Shown here in pieces: positions 7,415 to 19,399 of a stretch of 20,681 nucleotides of DNA. The DNA is from Planctomycetota bacterium (GTDB taxonomy: Bacteria; Planctomycetota; Phycisphaerae; UBA1845), in NCBI GenBank assembly GCA_022567365.1, contig JADFHG010000003.1:1-20681 (forward strand), written 5' to 3'. The translations under genes and the position numbers were made by a program. Within the stretch, counting starts at the first letter, position 1; each line of letters begins with the position of its first letter. The notes under the pieces are model-generated. The model was not told where the DNA came from. It saw only the letters and a list, made by a program, of their open reading frames with translations, and searched no databases.

Positions 7415-7804
7415 CTACTTTCGTCGTTTGACGCCGTATTTGCTGCGTCCCCGGTTTCGTGGATGCCCCTCCTTGTCCGACTCGACCGACGAGCAATCGA
7501 GCGTCCCGCGGACGATGTGGTAGCGCACGCCGGGGAGGTCGCGCACACGCCCGCCGCGCACGAGCACGATCGAGTGCTCCTGAAGGTTGTGATCGACTCC
7601 GCCGATGTAGGCCGTCACTTCCTTGCCGTTCGTCAGCCGCACACGCGTGACCTTCCTAAGTGCCGAGTTCGGCTTCTTGGGCGTCTGCGTCTTGACGATC
7701 AGGCACACCCCCTTGCGCTGCGGACAACCTTCCAAGTCGCGGACCTTGGACTTCTTCACGACGGTCCGCCGACCGTAACGCACCAGTTGATTAGTCGTTG
7801 GCAT
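7415..7804 (-). CDS. rpsL: Ribosomal protein S12, with Arg at position 88
   Basis: S12 lies at the decoding centre and controls the accuracy of codon reading. The 129-residue product is complete: MPTTNQLVR start, the streptomycin-region loop TPKKPNSALRKV with Lys43, and RGGRVRDLPGVRYH, where residue 88 is Arg (codon CGC, 7541-7543) instead of the usual Lys. Lys88 to Arg is a well-known streptomycin-resistance substitution in E. coli and Mycobacterium tuberculosis, so the native protein may confer low streptomycin sensitivity (inference). Between DCSS and RSKYGVKRRK there are about six more residues than in E. coli. The gene heads a str-type group, but a bioY-like gene, not rpsG, comes next after 43 bases. 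Confidence 0.97.
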   Translation of the reverse strand: MPTTNQLVRYGRRTVVKKSKVRDLEGCPQRKGVCLIVKTQTPKKPNSALRKVTRVRLTNGKEVTAYIGGVDHNLQEHSIVLVRGGRVRDLPGVRYHIVRGTLDCSSVESDKEGHPRNRGRSKYGVKRRK

Positions 7805-7941
7805 CTATGTCCTCAATCATTCATCGATTCGAATCGTCAATGTTCAAGTCGCCGCCGCTCGACAAAGCGTACCCACCGCGCCGAGTCGCATCTTCGCTAC
7901 GCCACCGCGCCCGCGCGAGAAAACCCCAACAGGCGACCGCA
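7805..7941 (-). other. rpoC-rpsL spacer
   Basis: This 137-base non-coding stretch has a GC-rich upstream part and a more AT-rich part just before rpsL that includes GATTCGAATC (palindromic). Weak TTGAAC- and TTGACG-like boxes occur near 7840-7855, but none has a convincing -10 partner, so I do not call a promoter. I see no intrinsic terminator. Confidence 0.5.
7810..7814 (-). promoter_or_regulatory. Ribosome binding site of rpsL
   Basis: GAGGA on the minus strand, 5 bases before the rpsL ATG; one of the clearest Shine-Dalgarno matches in the window. Confidence 0.75.
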
Positions 7942-12402
<4,461 letters not shown>

Positions 12403-12476
12403 GGGTGGTCAATCCTTTCCGGGCTACGTACGCCACGCGCCAACTTGCGATCACCGCGATGCGCGGCGACGCCACT

Positions 12477-12983
12477 TCAACGATTCGTTCGCGACCGTGC
12501 CGACCCGCCACCCGGCAAAGGTGCCTTGGCCTGACGCTCGAGCGCAACCACGCCTCGCATCGGTCTGAAACCCAGTTCGCCGCAAAAATCCACTTCCGTA
12601 CCGTACGCGAGCACTTGTATCCGATCCGCGCCACGCCCGCGCAACGCCTCAATGACCAGAATCGCCATGTCTCGCGCGATCCCCGACGTATCGTGTTCGA
12701 TCCGCCCATCCGTGTGCGTGACGCACGCCGGACCCTGGTACGCGGGATCGAGCTTGCATTCGGCCAGATGCCCCACCACGCCGTCCGTCATCCCGCGGGC
12801 GATTCCGATCAGCGCACCGTTGTGACGGGCCGTCACGAAACACGTCGTGTTCTCGAGCATTTGCTCGATCTTCACGCGGTCCTGCGTCGTGCGGTGGTTC
12901 TGCCGGTCATAGAACTCGAGCAACTCGTCCGCAGTGGGTCTTTCGCTCTTTTCGTATGTGATCTGTTCGGCTACCGCTTGCAT
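12477..12983 (-). CDS. GNAT-family N-acetyltransferase inserted between rpoB and rpoC
   Basis: GNAT enzymes transfer an acetyl group from acetyl-CoA to an amine; the substrate here cannot be told. The 168-residue product (from MQAVAEQ) has the GNAT order. A first helix region (ADELLEFYDRQN) is followed by the strand and turn CFVTARHNGALIGIARGMTDG (residues 48-68), then AECKLDPAYQG (74-84) leading to the acetyl-CoA loop, and C-terminal FCGELGFRPM (133-142). The Q-x-x-G-x-A loop is split: residues Q83-G84 and S100-G101-I102-A103 would join as QGSGIA if a 15-residue segment, P85-T99, were removed. The last ~18 residues are a Pro/Gly/Arg tail. The start is uncertain: ATG at 12998 (five codons longer) or GTG at 13031 is possible. 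It lies 88 bases after rpoB and 74 before rpoC on the same strand, so cotranscription is likely. Confidence 0.85.
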   Translation of the reverse strand: MQAVAEQITYEKSERPTADELLEFYDRQNHRTTQDRVKIEQMLENTTCFVTARHNGALIGIARGMTDGVVGHLAECKLDPAYQGPACVTHTDGRIEHDTSGIARDMAILVIEALRGRGADRIQVLAYGTEVDFCGELGFRPMRGVVALERQAKAPLPGGGSARSRTNR

Positions 12984-13071
12984 GGCTCCACCGTCCATTC
13001 GTTGTCGAAACCCCGCTTCCGCTCCGACCACTCGACCGGCGAAATTCCGTCCCGCATTGACTCATGTTGCC

Positions 13072-16000
13072 TCATCCGACCCGGCGCTTTTCCAACGTAA
13101 TATTGAGGCACAGCCCCCGAATCTCGTTGCACAACACGTCGAACGAAACCGGCGTACCCGCCTCCAGAGTGTTCTTACCCTTGACCATCGACTCATAGAT
13201 CTTGGTGCGACCTTCGACGTCGTCGCTCTTGACGGTCAAGAGCTCCTGCAACACGTAGGCGGCACCGTAAGCCTCCAGGCCCCAGACCTCCATTTCGCCG
13301 AAGCGCTGCCCCCCCGTTCGCGCCTTGCCACCCAACGGCTGCTGCGTGATCAAACTGTAGGGGCCGGTCGCCCGCGCGTGAATCTTGTCATCGACCAGAT
13401 GGTGCAGCTTCAGCATGTAGATGTATCCGACCGTTACCGGTTGATCGAAATACTCACCCGTTCGAGCGTCACGCAGGCGTACCTTGCCGCCCGGAGGAAG
13501 TTCGGCAAACAGGCGACCCTCGCTACCGGCCGCTGCGACCGCCGCCGGGTCCGCCTGCACCTTGCGCGCAAGTTTGTTGGCTTCTTCGAGCGCGGCGTGT
13601 ATCTCCTTTTCCGAGGCGCCGTCGAACACCGGTGTGACGGCTTGGAAGCCCAGCATACGCGCGGACCACCCGAGGTGCGTCTCCAAAATCTGCCCCACGT
13701 TCATACGAGACGGTACGCCCAGCGGATTGAGCATGATGTCCAACGGCGTGCCGTCGTCGAGGAACGGCATGTCCTCCTCCGGAAGAACCCGCGCGATGAC
13801 GCCTTTGTTCCCGTGCCGCCCCGCCATCTTGTCACCGATCGAGATTTGCCGTTTGGTCGCGACGTACACCTTGACCATTTCCAGCACGCCCGATGGCAGC
13901 AAGTCGCCGCGTTTCATCTGCGCGGCCTTGCGGTCGCGCTCCTCGATGAGTTCTTCAATCCGCGGCCAGAACCTGTCCACGATAACCAAGCAGTCCTTGC
14001 GCGCCGCCGCGGGCTTGATCCATTTGAGGTTGCGCGCCCGAACGTGCTCGGAGAACGACTCGATCTGCTCGAGAATCACCTCGTCGAGGCTGCTGTGCCC
14101 GACCTTCTGGCGGGTGGTCGGATCGATCATCGGACCCTCCGTCAGGGTCTCGACCTCCGTGCACATTTGCCTGAAACACTCGATGATCTTGGCGTTTTGC
14201 TCCGCTTGATAGGCCGAGATCCGAGTCTCGAGTTCGGCCCGCTCCTCGTCGGACATGTGGAGCCGTCGACTGAAGTGCTTGGTATCGATGACGAAGGCCT
14301 CTTCGCCGCCCGGTAGCTCGAGCGAATCGTTCTTCACGTCCTCACCGGCCCGGCCGAAGATCGCATGCAGGAGCTTCTCTTCCGGCGTGAGCTCGCTCTT
14401 GGACTTCGGGCTGACCTTGCCGACGAGAATGTCACCCCGAGACACACGCGTGCCGACGCGCACGATGCCGCTCTCGTGCAGGTTTGCCAGCGCCCGCTCC
14501 GACACGTTGGGAATATCCCGTGTGAACTCCTCGCGTCCGAGCTTCGTCTCGCGCACCTCCACGTCATACTCGTCGATGTGGATACTCGTGAAGGCGTCCG
14601 TCTCGACGAGACGGCTGCTTATGATAATGGCATCCTCGAAGTTGTAACCGTCAAACATCATGAACCCCACAAGAAGGTTCTTGCCGAGCGCGAGCTCGCC
14701 CTCGTGCGTCGCGGGTCCGTCGGCGATGATCTCACCCTTCTTGACCCGCTGTTGCGGGACGACGAGCGGTTTCTGGTTCAGACAGGTTCGCTCGTTGAGC
14801 CCCTGAAACTTGCGCAATTCGTACTCGTCGGTATCGTCTATGACGATGCGCCGGGCATCGACGTACGTCACTTTGCCGGTCGTGCGACTTCGAACCACCA
14901 TCCCGCTGTTGGCGGCCACGTGCCGCTCCATACCGGTCGCAACGACCGGCGGGTCCACCTTGAGCAACGGGACCGCTTGCCGCTGCATGTTCGACCCCAT
15001 CAGCGCGCGGTTGGCGTCATCGTGCTCGAGGAACGGAATCAGGGAGGCGGACACACCGATCGTCTGCTTCGGCGAAATGTCCACGTAGCTCACCGTCGAA
15101 CCGTCCACTTGCGCGAGCTCGCCTTGCGCCCGCACGATGACCGGACCTTGTTTGATCCGCATTACGTCTGTATCGACGGCTTCCGGCGGGGCAAGCACCT
15201 CGCGCATTTCCTGGTCCGCGCGAAGAAACACCGCCTCACCCATTTTCCCACCCTTTCCAACACGGCGGTACGGCGTAATCAGGAAACCGTAATCGTCCAC
15301 CATGCTGTAGATGCTGAGCGAGGCAATCAACCCGATGTTGGTGCCTTCGGGCGTCTCGATCGGGCAGATGCGACCATAGTGGCTGATATGAACGTCGCGA
15401 ACTTCGAAACCCGCGCGCTTGCGGTTCAGTCCGCCCGGACCCAACGCCGATAATCGCCGTTCATGTGTGAGCTGCGAGAGCGGATTCGTCTGGTCCACGA
15501 CCTGCGAGAGCTCACCGCGCCCGAAGAAAAACTCGATGCTCGAGCTGATCGATTTGCTGTTGATGAGTTCGGCGATGCGCCCGATGCTGTCCGGATCCTT
15601 CAGGCTCATGCGCTCCTGCACCGTTCGACGAAGCTTGAGGAACCCCTTGCGAATCTCGTCCGCACAGAGTTCATCGATCGTCCTCAGGCGACGGTTGCCC
15701 AAATGATCGATATCGTCGACCGCGAATGCCGGTTGGGCGGTACGAAGCTTGAGCAGGTACTGCAGGCAGTTGACCACGTCGTCCACCTGAAGCGTCATCG
15801 GACCTCCGTCCCGATCGAGCTCAAACTTTCGATTCAACCGGAAGCGACCTACCATCCCGAGCCGATACCGGTTTTCATCGTAGAACTTCTCGGTGAACAG
15901 CTTGCGCGCCTTTTCGAGCTGCGGGGGGTTGCCCGGGCGCAGCCGGCTGTAGATCTTGAGCAGTGCCTCTTCGTGGGATCGGCTCGTGTCCTCCGCGAGC

Positions 16001-16845
16001 GTGTTGAGAATCAGCGGGTCGTCCACCTTCGTAATCACTCTGATTTGTTTGATCCCGGATTCCTGGATCCGCTCCACGACGTCGCCAAACTGGCACCCCG
16101 CCCGAACGAGAACCTCGTCGCCGTCGTCGTCCACGATTGCCAGTACGCTGTACATCTCGGGCTTCAGCGAGGATACGCGTATGCTCTTGGTCTTGTAGAA
16201 CTCACTGACGATCGCTTCGTCGGTCGAATAAGACGGGTCCATCGCGCGCAGGAACGTCGTCGCCGGGATCTTGCTCGACTGGTCGATTCGGACCACGAGC
16301 ACGTCCTTCTTGGTCACCTCGATCTCGATCCAACTGCCGCGCTCCGGAATAATCCGGCACGAGTGCAGAGCTCGGTCGCCCTCCACTTGGTTCTTCACGA
16401 AGTCCACACCGGGAGACCGGTGCAGTTGCGAAACGATGACGCGCTCCGCGCCGTTGATCACGAACTCGCCACCGCCGATCATGATCGGCAGCTCGCCCAC
16501 GTAGACCAGATCCTCCTGGATCTCGTCCATGTCCTTGCGCGTCAACCGCAAACGGATCCGAAACGGAACCCCGTAGGTCAGACCGAGCTCGCGGCATTCA
16601 TCCGGTTTGTGCCGCGGTTTGCCCAATTCGTAATTGATATACGACAGGGCGAGGTTTCCGTCGTAGCTCTCGATCGGAAACGCCTCCCGCAAGAGCACCT
16701 CCAAGCCGATCGGCTCGCGCTCTTCCGGCGCTGCGTCCCTTTGCAGGAACCGGGCATAGGATTTCGTTTGGATTCCGATCAGATCCGGGATCGGCAGCGC
16801 ATCGCCGACCTTGGAGTAGTCTCGAATCTCGAGTTTGTTCGACAT
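13072..16845 (-). CDS. rpoB: RNA polymerase beta subunit
   Basis: This is one of the two large catalytic subunits of RNA polymerase. The 1257-residue product is complete and shorter than E. coli beta (1342). N-terminal landmarks are SYARFLQRD and GEFVINGAERVIVSQLHRSPG. The rifampicin-pocket region is at about residues 440-470 (GELSQVVDQTNPLSQLTH, then RRLSALGPGG), followed by HYGRICPIETPEGTNIGLI. Further on are GFMMFDGYNFEDAIIIS and the C-terminal GDKMAGRHGNKG and TGGQRFGEMEVWGLEAYGAA. In the pocket the E. coli positions D516, H526 and S531 are kept, while Q510 appears as Glu and F514 as Val. ATG is preceded by GAGGG. Unusually, rpoC does not follow directly: a GNAT gene lies between. Confidence 0.98.
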   Translation of the reverse strand: MSNKLEIRDYSKVGDALPIPDLIGIQTKSYARFLQRDAAPEEREPIGLEVLLREAFPIESYDGNLALSYINYELGKPRHKPDECRELGLTYGVPFRIRLRLTRKDMDEIQEDLVYVGELPIMIGGGEFVINGAERVIVSQLHRSPGVDFVKNQVEGDRALHSCRIIPERGSWIEIEVTKKDVLVVRIDQSSKIPATTFLRAMDPSYSTDEAIVSEFYKTKSIRVSSLKPEMYSVLAIVDDDGDEVLVRAGCQFGDVVERIQESGIKQIRVITKVDDPLILNTLAEDTSRSHEEALLKIYSRLRPGNPPQLEKARKLFTEKFYDENRYRLGMVGRFRLNRKFELDRDGGPMTLQVDDVVNCLQYLLKLRTAQPAFAVDDIDHLGNRRLRTIDELCADEIRKGFLKLRRTVQERMSLKDPDSIGRIAELINSKSISSSIEFFFGRGELSQVVDQTNPLSQLTHERRLSALGPGGLNRKRAGFEVRDVHISHYGRICPIETPEGTNIGLIASLSIYSMVDDYGFLITPYRRVGKGGKMGEAVFLRADQEMREVLAPPEAVDTDVMRIKQGPVIVRAQGELAQVDGSTVSYVDISPKQTIGVSASLIPFLEHDDANRALMGSNMQRQAVPLLKVDPPVVATGMERHVAANSGMVVRSRTTGKVTYVDARRIVIDDTDEYELRKFQGLNERTCLNQKPLVVPQQRVKKGEIIADGPATHEGELALGKNLLVGFMMFDGYNFEDAIIISSRLVETDAFTSIHIDEYDVEVRETKLGREEFTRDIPNVSERALANLHESGIVRVGTRVSRGDILVGKVSPKSKSELTPEEKLLHAIFGRAGEDVKNDSLELPGGEEAFVIDTKHFSRRLHMSDEERAELETRISAYQAEQNAKIIECFRQMCTEVETLTEGPMIDPTTRQKVGHSSLDEVILEQIESFSEHVRARNLKWIKPAAARKDCLVIVDRFWPRIEELIEERDRKAAQMKRGDLLPSGVLEMVKVYVATKRQISIGDKMAGRHGNKGVIARVLPEEDMPFLDDGTPLDIMLNPLGVPSRMNVGQILETHLGWSARMLGFQAVTPVFDGASEKEIHAALEEANKLARKVQADPAAVAAAGSEGRLFAELPPGGKVRLRDARTGEYFDQPVTVGYIYMLKLHHLVDDKIHARATGPYSLITQQPLGGKARTGGQRFGEMEVWGLEAYGAAYVLQELLTVKSDDVEGRTKIYESMVKGKNTLEAGTPVSFDVLCNEIRGLCLNITLEKRRVG

Positions 16846-17092
16846 AAGCCCAAACCCTCACACACGGTTGAACCGAACACCAAGCCGCACACCCTCCCCG
16901 CCCGTCGGCGGCAACGGAGTGAAACTGGCTACCGATGTCACGTGGGGAAAACACTCGGTCATTGGAGCATCCGGGGGACCGATTCGCCCCAACGAATCGG
17001 TCGATCTCGCCCCAACGCGGAAATGATTACCTGCATGCACGACCTTCGCGGTCCGCGACGGTTCAATTCCCGTCGCGTCCGCCCGGATCTCG
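16846..17092 (-). other. Structured rplL-rpoB spacer with three hairpins
   Basis: This 247-base non-coding stretch separates rplL from rpoB. In transcript order it holds three inverted repeats. The first is an 8-bp stem with an 8-base loop at 17054-17077, 15 bases after the rplL stop. The second is a 4-bp stem at 17041-17053 (GACC/GGTC) immediately after it. The third is a perfect 10-bp stem (GACCGATTCG/CGAATCGGTC) with a 6-base loop at 16977-17002. None is followed by a T-run on the transcribed strand, so a full intrinsic terminator is unlikely. In E. coli the same spacer carries a partial attenuator and an RNase III site; a similar role here is inference. I saw no convincing promoter. GAGGG precedes the rpoB ATG by about 10 bases. 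Confidence 0.6.
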
Positions 17093-17491
17093 TTATTGAA
17101 TCGAAACGGCGCCGCCGACCTCTTCCACGTCCGCCTTGATCTTCTCCGCGTCCTCTTTGGACACGTCTTCCTTGATCGCCTTCGGCGCGCTCTCCACGAG
17201 TTCCTTGGCTTCCTTCAGCCCCAAGCTCGTGAGCGCACGAACCACCTTGATCACCTGGATCTTCTTGTCGCCGAACGATGTGAGGATGGCGTCGAACGAA
17301 GTTTGCTCCTCCTCCACCGCCGCTTCGCCGCCGCCGGCCGCCACGACCACGCCGCCGCCGGCGGGCTCGATCCCGTGAACCTCCTTGAGGCAATCCACCA
17401 GTTCCTGGGCCTCTTTCACCGTCAATTGGACGAGCTTGTCCGCCATTTCGGTCGTTGTCGCACTGAATTCCTTCGCGGGTGCCTCTGCCAT
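17093..17491 (-). CDS. rplL: Ribosomal protein L7/L12
   Basis: This is the multicopy stalk protein whose C-terminal domain contacts and activates translation GTPases. The 132-residue product has an N-terminal dimerisation helix region (KLVQLTVKEAQELVDCLKEV), a Gly/Ala-rich hinge with AAGGGEAAVEEE near residues 52-62, and the C-terminal domain TSFDAIL...GLKEAKELVESAPKAIKE, close to the universal pattern. The length is slightly above E. coli L12, with extra residues at the N-terminus. AAGGAG lies 11 bases before the ATG. The gene sits 143 bases after rplJ and 247 before rpoB, both spacers holding structured sequence. L12 is normally made in several-fold excess over L10, so these spacers could contribute to separate expression (inference). 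Confidence 0.97.
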   Translation of the reverse strand: MAEAPAKEFSATTTEMADKLVQLTVKEAQELVDCLKEVHGIEPAGGGVVVAAGGGEAAVEEEQTSFDAILTSFGDKKIQVIKVVRALTSLGLKEAKELVESAPKAIKEDVSKEDAEKIKADVEEVGGAVSIQ

Positions 17492-17593
17492 CTTCTTACG
17501 AACTCCTTACCGAACGTGTATCGCCGTCCCGATAGGCGACCCTCCCCGTTGGGGGCCATTTCATTCGCCGCAGCGAACCAGTCGGGAATCGGC

Positions 17594-17639
17594 GGTTTGA
17601 TCAAACCAACATTGCGCGCCGCCGATGCACTTGATCAAG
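17594..17639. repeat. Twin palindromes sharing TTGATCAA in the rplJ-rplL spacer
   Basis: Two perfect palindromes share the core TTGATCAA: GGTTTGATCAAACC at 17594-17607 and CTTGATCAAG at 17630-17639, the latter covering the rplJ stop codon. The centres are 34 bp apart. A binding site for a dimeric protein, an RNA structure or coincidence all remain possible. Confidence 0.45.
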
Positions 17640-18147
17640 CGGCTTTATCCACCATCGCCTCGAGACAACCGGCGATCTTCGCCTGGGGAGAACCCAGACA
17701 TCCAGCCAAGGCACGAGCCGGCGAGGTGATCAGCCCGGCCACGTCGCCCAGCAGCTCCAGGCGGCCCTTCATTTTCGCCAGATCGGCCACGGAAACCAGG
17801 GATACGTCGCCTTCGATCATGGCCTGCTTGAGGCCCAGAGAGTTGAATTCCTTCGCCATCTCCACCAGGACTCTGGCGGTGTCGATGATCGACTCGGACG
17901 TCGTCACCAAGGCGCAGGGTCCACTCAGACTATCCCCGAGCGCCGAGAGCGGCGATTCGGCCAATGCCCTGCGGGCCACGCTATTCTTGACGACCTCGAG
18001 GCGCGCGGACTTCTGTCGCAACGCCGTACGCAACACCTCGGTCTGTTGAACGTTCATGCCCGTCAAATCAACCACGCACGCATTTTCCTGACCGGTGTAG
18101 CGGCGCTCTATGTCCGCCGCCAACATCGCCTTGACCGTCTTGCTCAT
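17635..18147 (-). CDS. rplJ: Ribosomal protein L10
   Basis: L10 anchors the L12 dimers to the large subunit, forming the stalk that recruits EF-G, EF-Tu and IF2. The 170-residue product shows the family pattern: an N-terminal MSKTVKAML, an rRNA-binding part with LRTALRQKSARLEVVKNSVARRAL (about residues 40-62), a CALVTTSE strand, and a C-terminal helical part that would carry the L12 docking helix. The length is typical. ATG is preceded by GGGAA about 7 bases upstream. The stop codon overlaps the palindrome CTTGATCAAG. The next gene is rplL, after an unusually roomy 143 bases. In other bacteria the L10-L12 complex represses translation from a leader before rplJ; only 57 bases are available here. 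Confidence 0.95.
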   Translation of the reverse strand: MSKTVKAMLAADIERRYTGQENACVVDLTGMNVQQTEVLRTALRQKSARLEVVKNSVARRALAESPLSALGDSLSGPCALVTTSESIIDTARVLVEMAKEFNSLGLKQAMIEGDVSLVSVADLAKMKGRLELLGDVAGLITSPARALAGCLGSPQAKIAGCLEAMVDKAA

Positions 18148-18204
18148 CCGTTCGTTCCCATTGCATCAAGCGAGAAAAATGGACCCATGCACCGCCCAGG
18201 ATGC

Positions 18205-18933
18205 CTAATGCCCGTGCGCCAACACCACCGAAGGTGTGTTCATACCCGAAATGGACACGTGTTTGATGTAGTGCCCCTTGGACGCCGCCGGCTTTATCTT
18301 GACGATGTGGTTGATGACCGACTCGATGTTCTCCTTCAAGTCCGCATCTGGAAAGCTCGCCTTGCCGACGGGCAAATGAATATTGCCGCCGCTGTCATTG
18401 CGGTACTCGATTCGTCCACTGCAAAACTCCCGCACGGCCTTTTCCACGTCGGGCGTAACCGTACCGGCCTTGGGCGTCGGCATTTTTCCCTGCGGTCCCA
18501 GCACCCGACCGAGTTTGCCCACCTTGCCCATCATCGACGGGTGTGCGATCGCCACGTCGAAGTCCATCCAGCCCTTTTGAATCTTGGCCACCAGCTCCTC
18601 CCCGCCGGCCTCGATCGCGCCCGCGGCCTTGGCCTTTTCGGCGAGATCATCGTCGCAGAACGCGATGACCGCGCGGGTCTTTCCGATCCCCTTGGGGAGC
18701 GAGATCGCCCCGCGGAGCATCTGATCCGCTTGCCGCGCGTCGATGCCCAGGTGCATGACCAACTCGATGGTCTGGTCAACACCTTTGCGCTTCTTGCCGT
18801 TCTTGTAGCCGCGGTCGGCCTTCATCGCGGCGAGTTCCTTGACCTTCGCGATTCCGTCGTCAAGTGACATCGGAACCTCGGATCCACCGCCCGCCTTGAT
18901 TTGCTTTTCGTACAATACGCTACGTTGCGCCAT
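18205..18933 (-). CDS. rplA: Ribosomal protein L1
   Basis: L1 forms the mobile L1 stalk that helps E-site tRNA leave. In several bacteria it also represses its own operon by binding the rplK-rplA mRNA. The 242-residue product has the family hallmarks: DQTIELVMHLGID near residue 53, the AFCDDD turn, the LGRVLGPQGKMPTPKAGTV core, and C-terminal HYIKHVSIS. The length is slightly above the E. coli protein. I chose ATG at 18931-18933 (MAQRS) with AGGTG about 5 bases upstream; a GTG four codons earlier is possible. It is followed after 57 bases by rplJ. I did not identify an L1-binding mRNA hairpin. Confidence 0.96.
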   Translation of the reverse strand: MAQRSVLYEKQIKAGGGSEVPMSLDDGIAKVKELAAMKADRGYKNGKKRKGVDQTIELVMHLGIDARQADQMLRGAISLPKGIGKTRAVIAFCDDDLAEKAKAAGAIEAGGEELVAKIQKGWMDFDVAIAHPSMMGKVGKLGRVLGPQGKMPTPKAGTVTPDVEKAVREFCSGRIEYRNDSGGNIHLPVGKASFPDADLKENIESVINHIVKIKPAASKGHYIKHVSISGMNTPSVVLAHGH

Positions 18934-18967
18934 CGAACACCTCACTGCACAATGCGATGCAAACCGA

Positions 18968-19399
18968 CTAGCCTACCACTTCGATGCCCATCGATCGCGC
19001 GGTGCCCGCCACGATCCGTTCCGCCGACTCGATGGTATACGCGTTCAGGTCCGGCAGCTTCTTCTGGGCCACCTCACGCAATTGGGCCTTTGTGATCGTG
19101 CCGACCATCTCCTTGTTCGGAACCCCGCTTCCCTTCGCGACCTTCGCCGCCTCCTTGAGCAGGACCGCGGCAGGCGGACTCTTGACCTCGAAGGTGTACG
19201 ACCGATCCGAGAAAACGGAGATCACCACGGTGACCGTCATGCCGTTGAGCGCGTGCGTCTCCGCATTGAATTGCTGGACGAACTGCCCGATGTTCACCCC
19301 GTGTTGTCCCAGGGCGGGGCCGATCGGCGGCGCGGGCGTTGCCTGTCCGCCGGGCGCTTGGAGCCTTATCGTGCTTACGAGTTCTCTACGTTTTGCCAA
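18968..19399 (-). CDS. rplK: Ribosomal protein L11 (TTG start)
   Basis: L11 sits at the base of the large-subunit stalk, binds the GTPase-associated region of 23S rRNA, and is needed for factor-dependent GTPase and stringent responses. The 143-residue product shows the Pro-rich N-terminal linker (PAPPIGPALGQHGVNI) and the C-terminal rRNA-binding domain (KEMVGTITKAQLREVA; near the end ARSMGIEV). Aligned to the family, translation should begin at MAKRRE, and the codon there is TTG (19397-19399). No in-frame ATG lies just upstream; the ATG about 15 bases upstream is in another frame and soon hits a stop. Only a weak G-rich stretch precedes the TTG. The gene lies 57 bases after nusG and 34 before rplA, the usual L11 pair. 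Confidence 0.96.
   Translation of the reverse strand: MAKRRELVSTIRLQAPGGQATPAPPIGPALGQHGVNIGQFVQQFNAETHALNGMTVTVVISVFSDRSYTFEVKSPPAAVLLKEAAKVAKGSGVPNKEMVGTITKAQLREVAQKKLPDLNAYTIESAERIVAGTARSMGIEVVG

Noticed and set aside
7372..7548. Longer BioY form starting inside rpsL
   Set aside because: The extra residues overlap the rpsL coding end in another frame and resemble no BioY; GAGGA at 7381-7385 supports the start at 7371.
7829..7857. TTGAAC/TTGACG boxes before rpsL as a promoter
   Set aside because: No -10 box with acceptable sequence lies at a suitable distance.
12934..14316. 460-codon plus-strand open frame opposite rpoB and the GNAT gene
   Set aside because: Same composition artefact; the minus-strand proteins are unambiguous.
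17041..17080. tRNA-like T arm (GGTTCAATTCC) on the plus strand
   Set aside because: The loop would be 8 bases, and no D arm, anticodon arm or acceptor stem can be fitted around it. It is better read as one of the minus-strand hairpins.
15463..17139. 558-codon plus-strand open frame opposite rpoB
   Set aside because: It is antisense to strongly conserved RpoB sequence, its translation is Arg/His/Val/Asp-rich without any known domain, and it runs through the rplL-rpoB spacer into rplL. Such frames are common opposite GC-rich genes.
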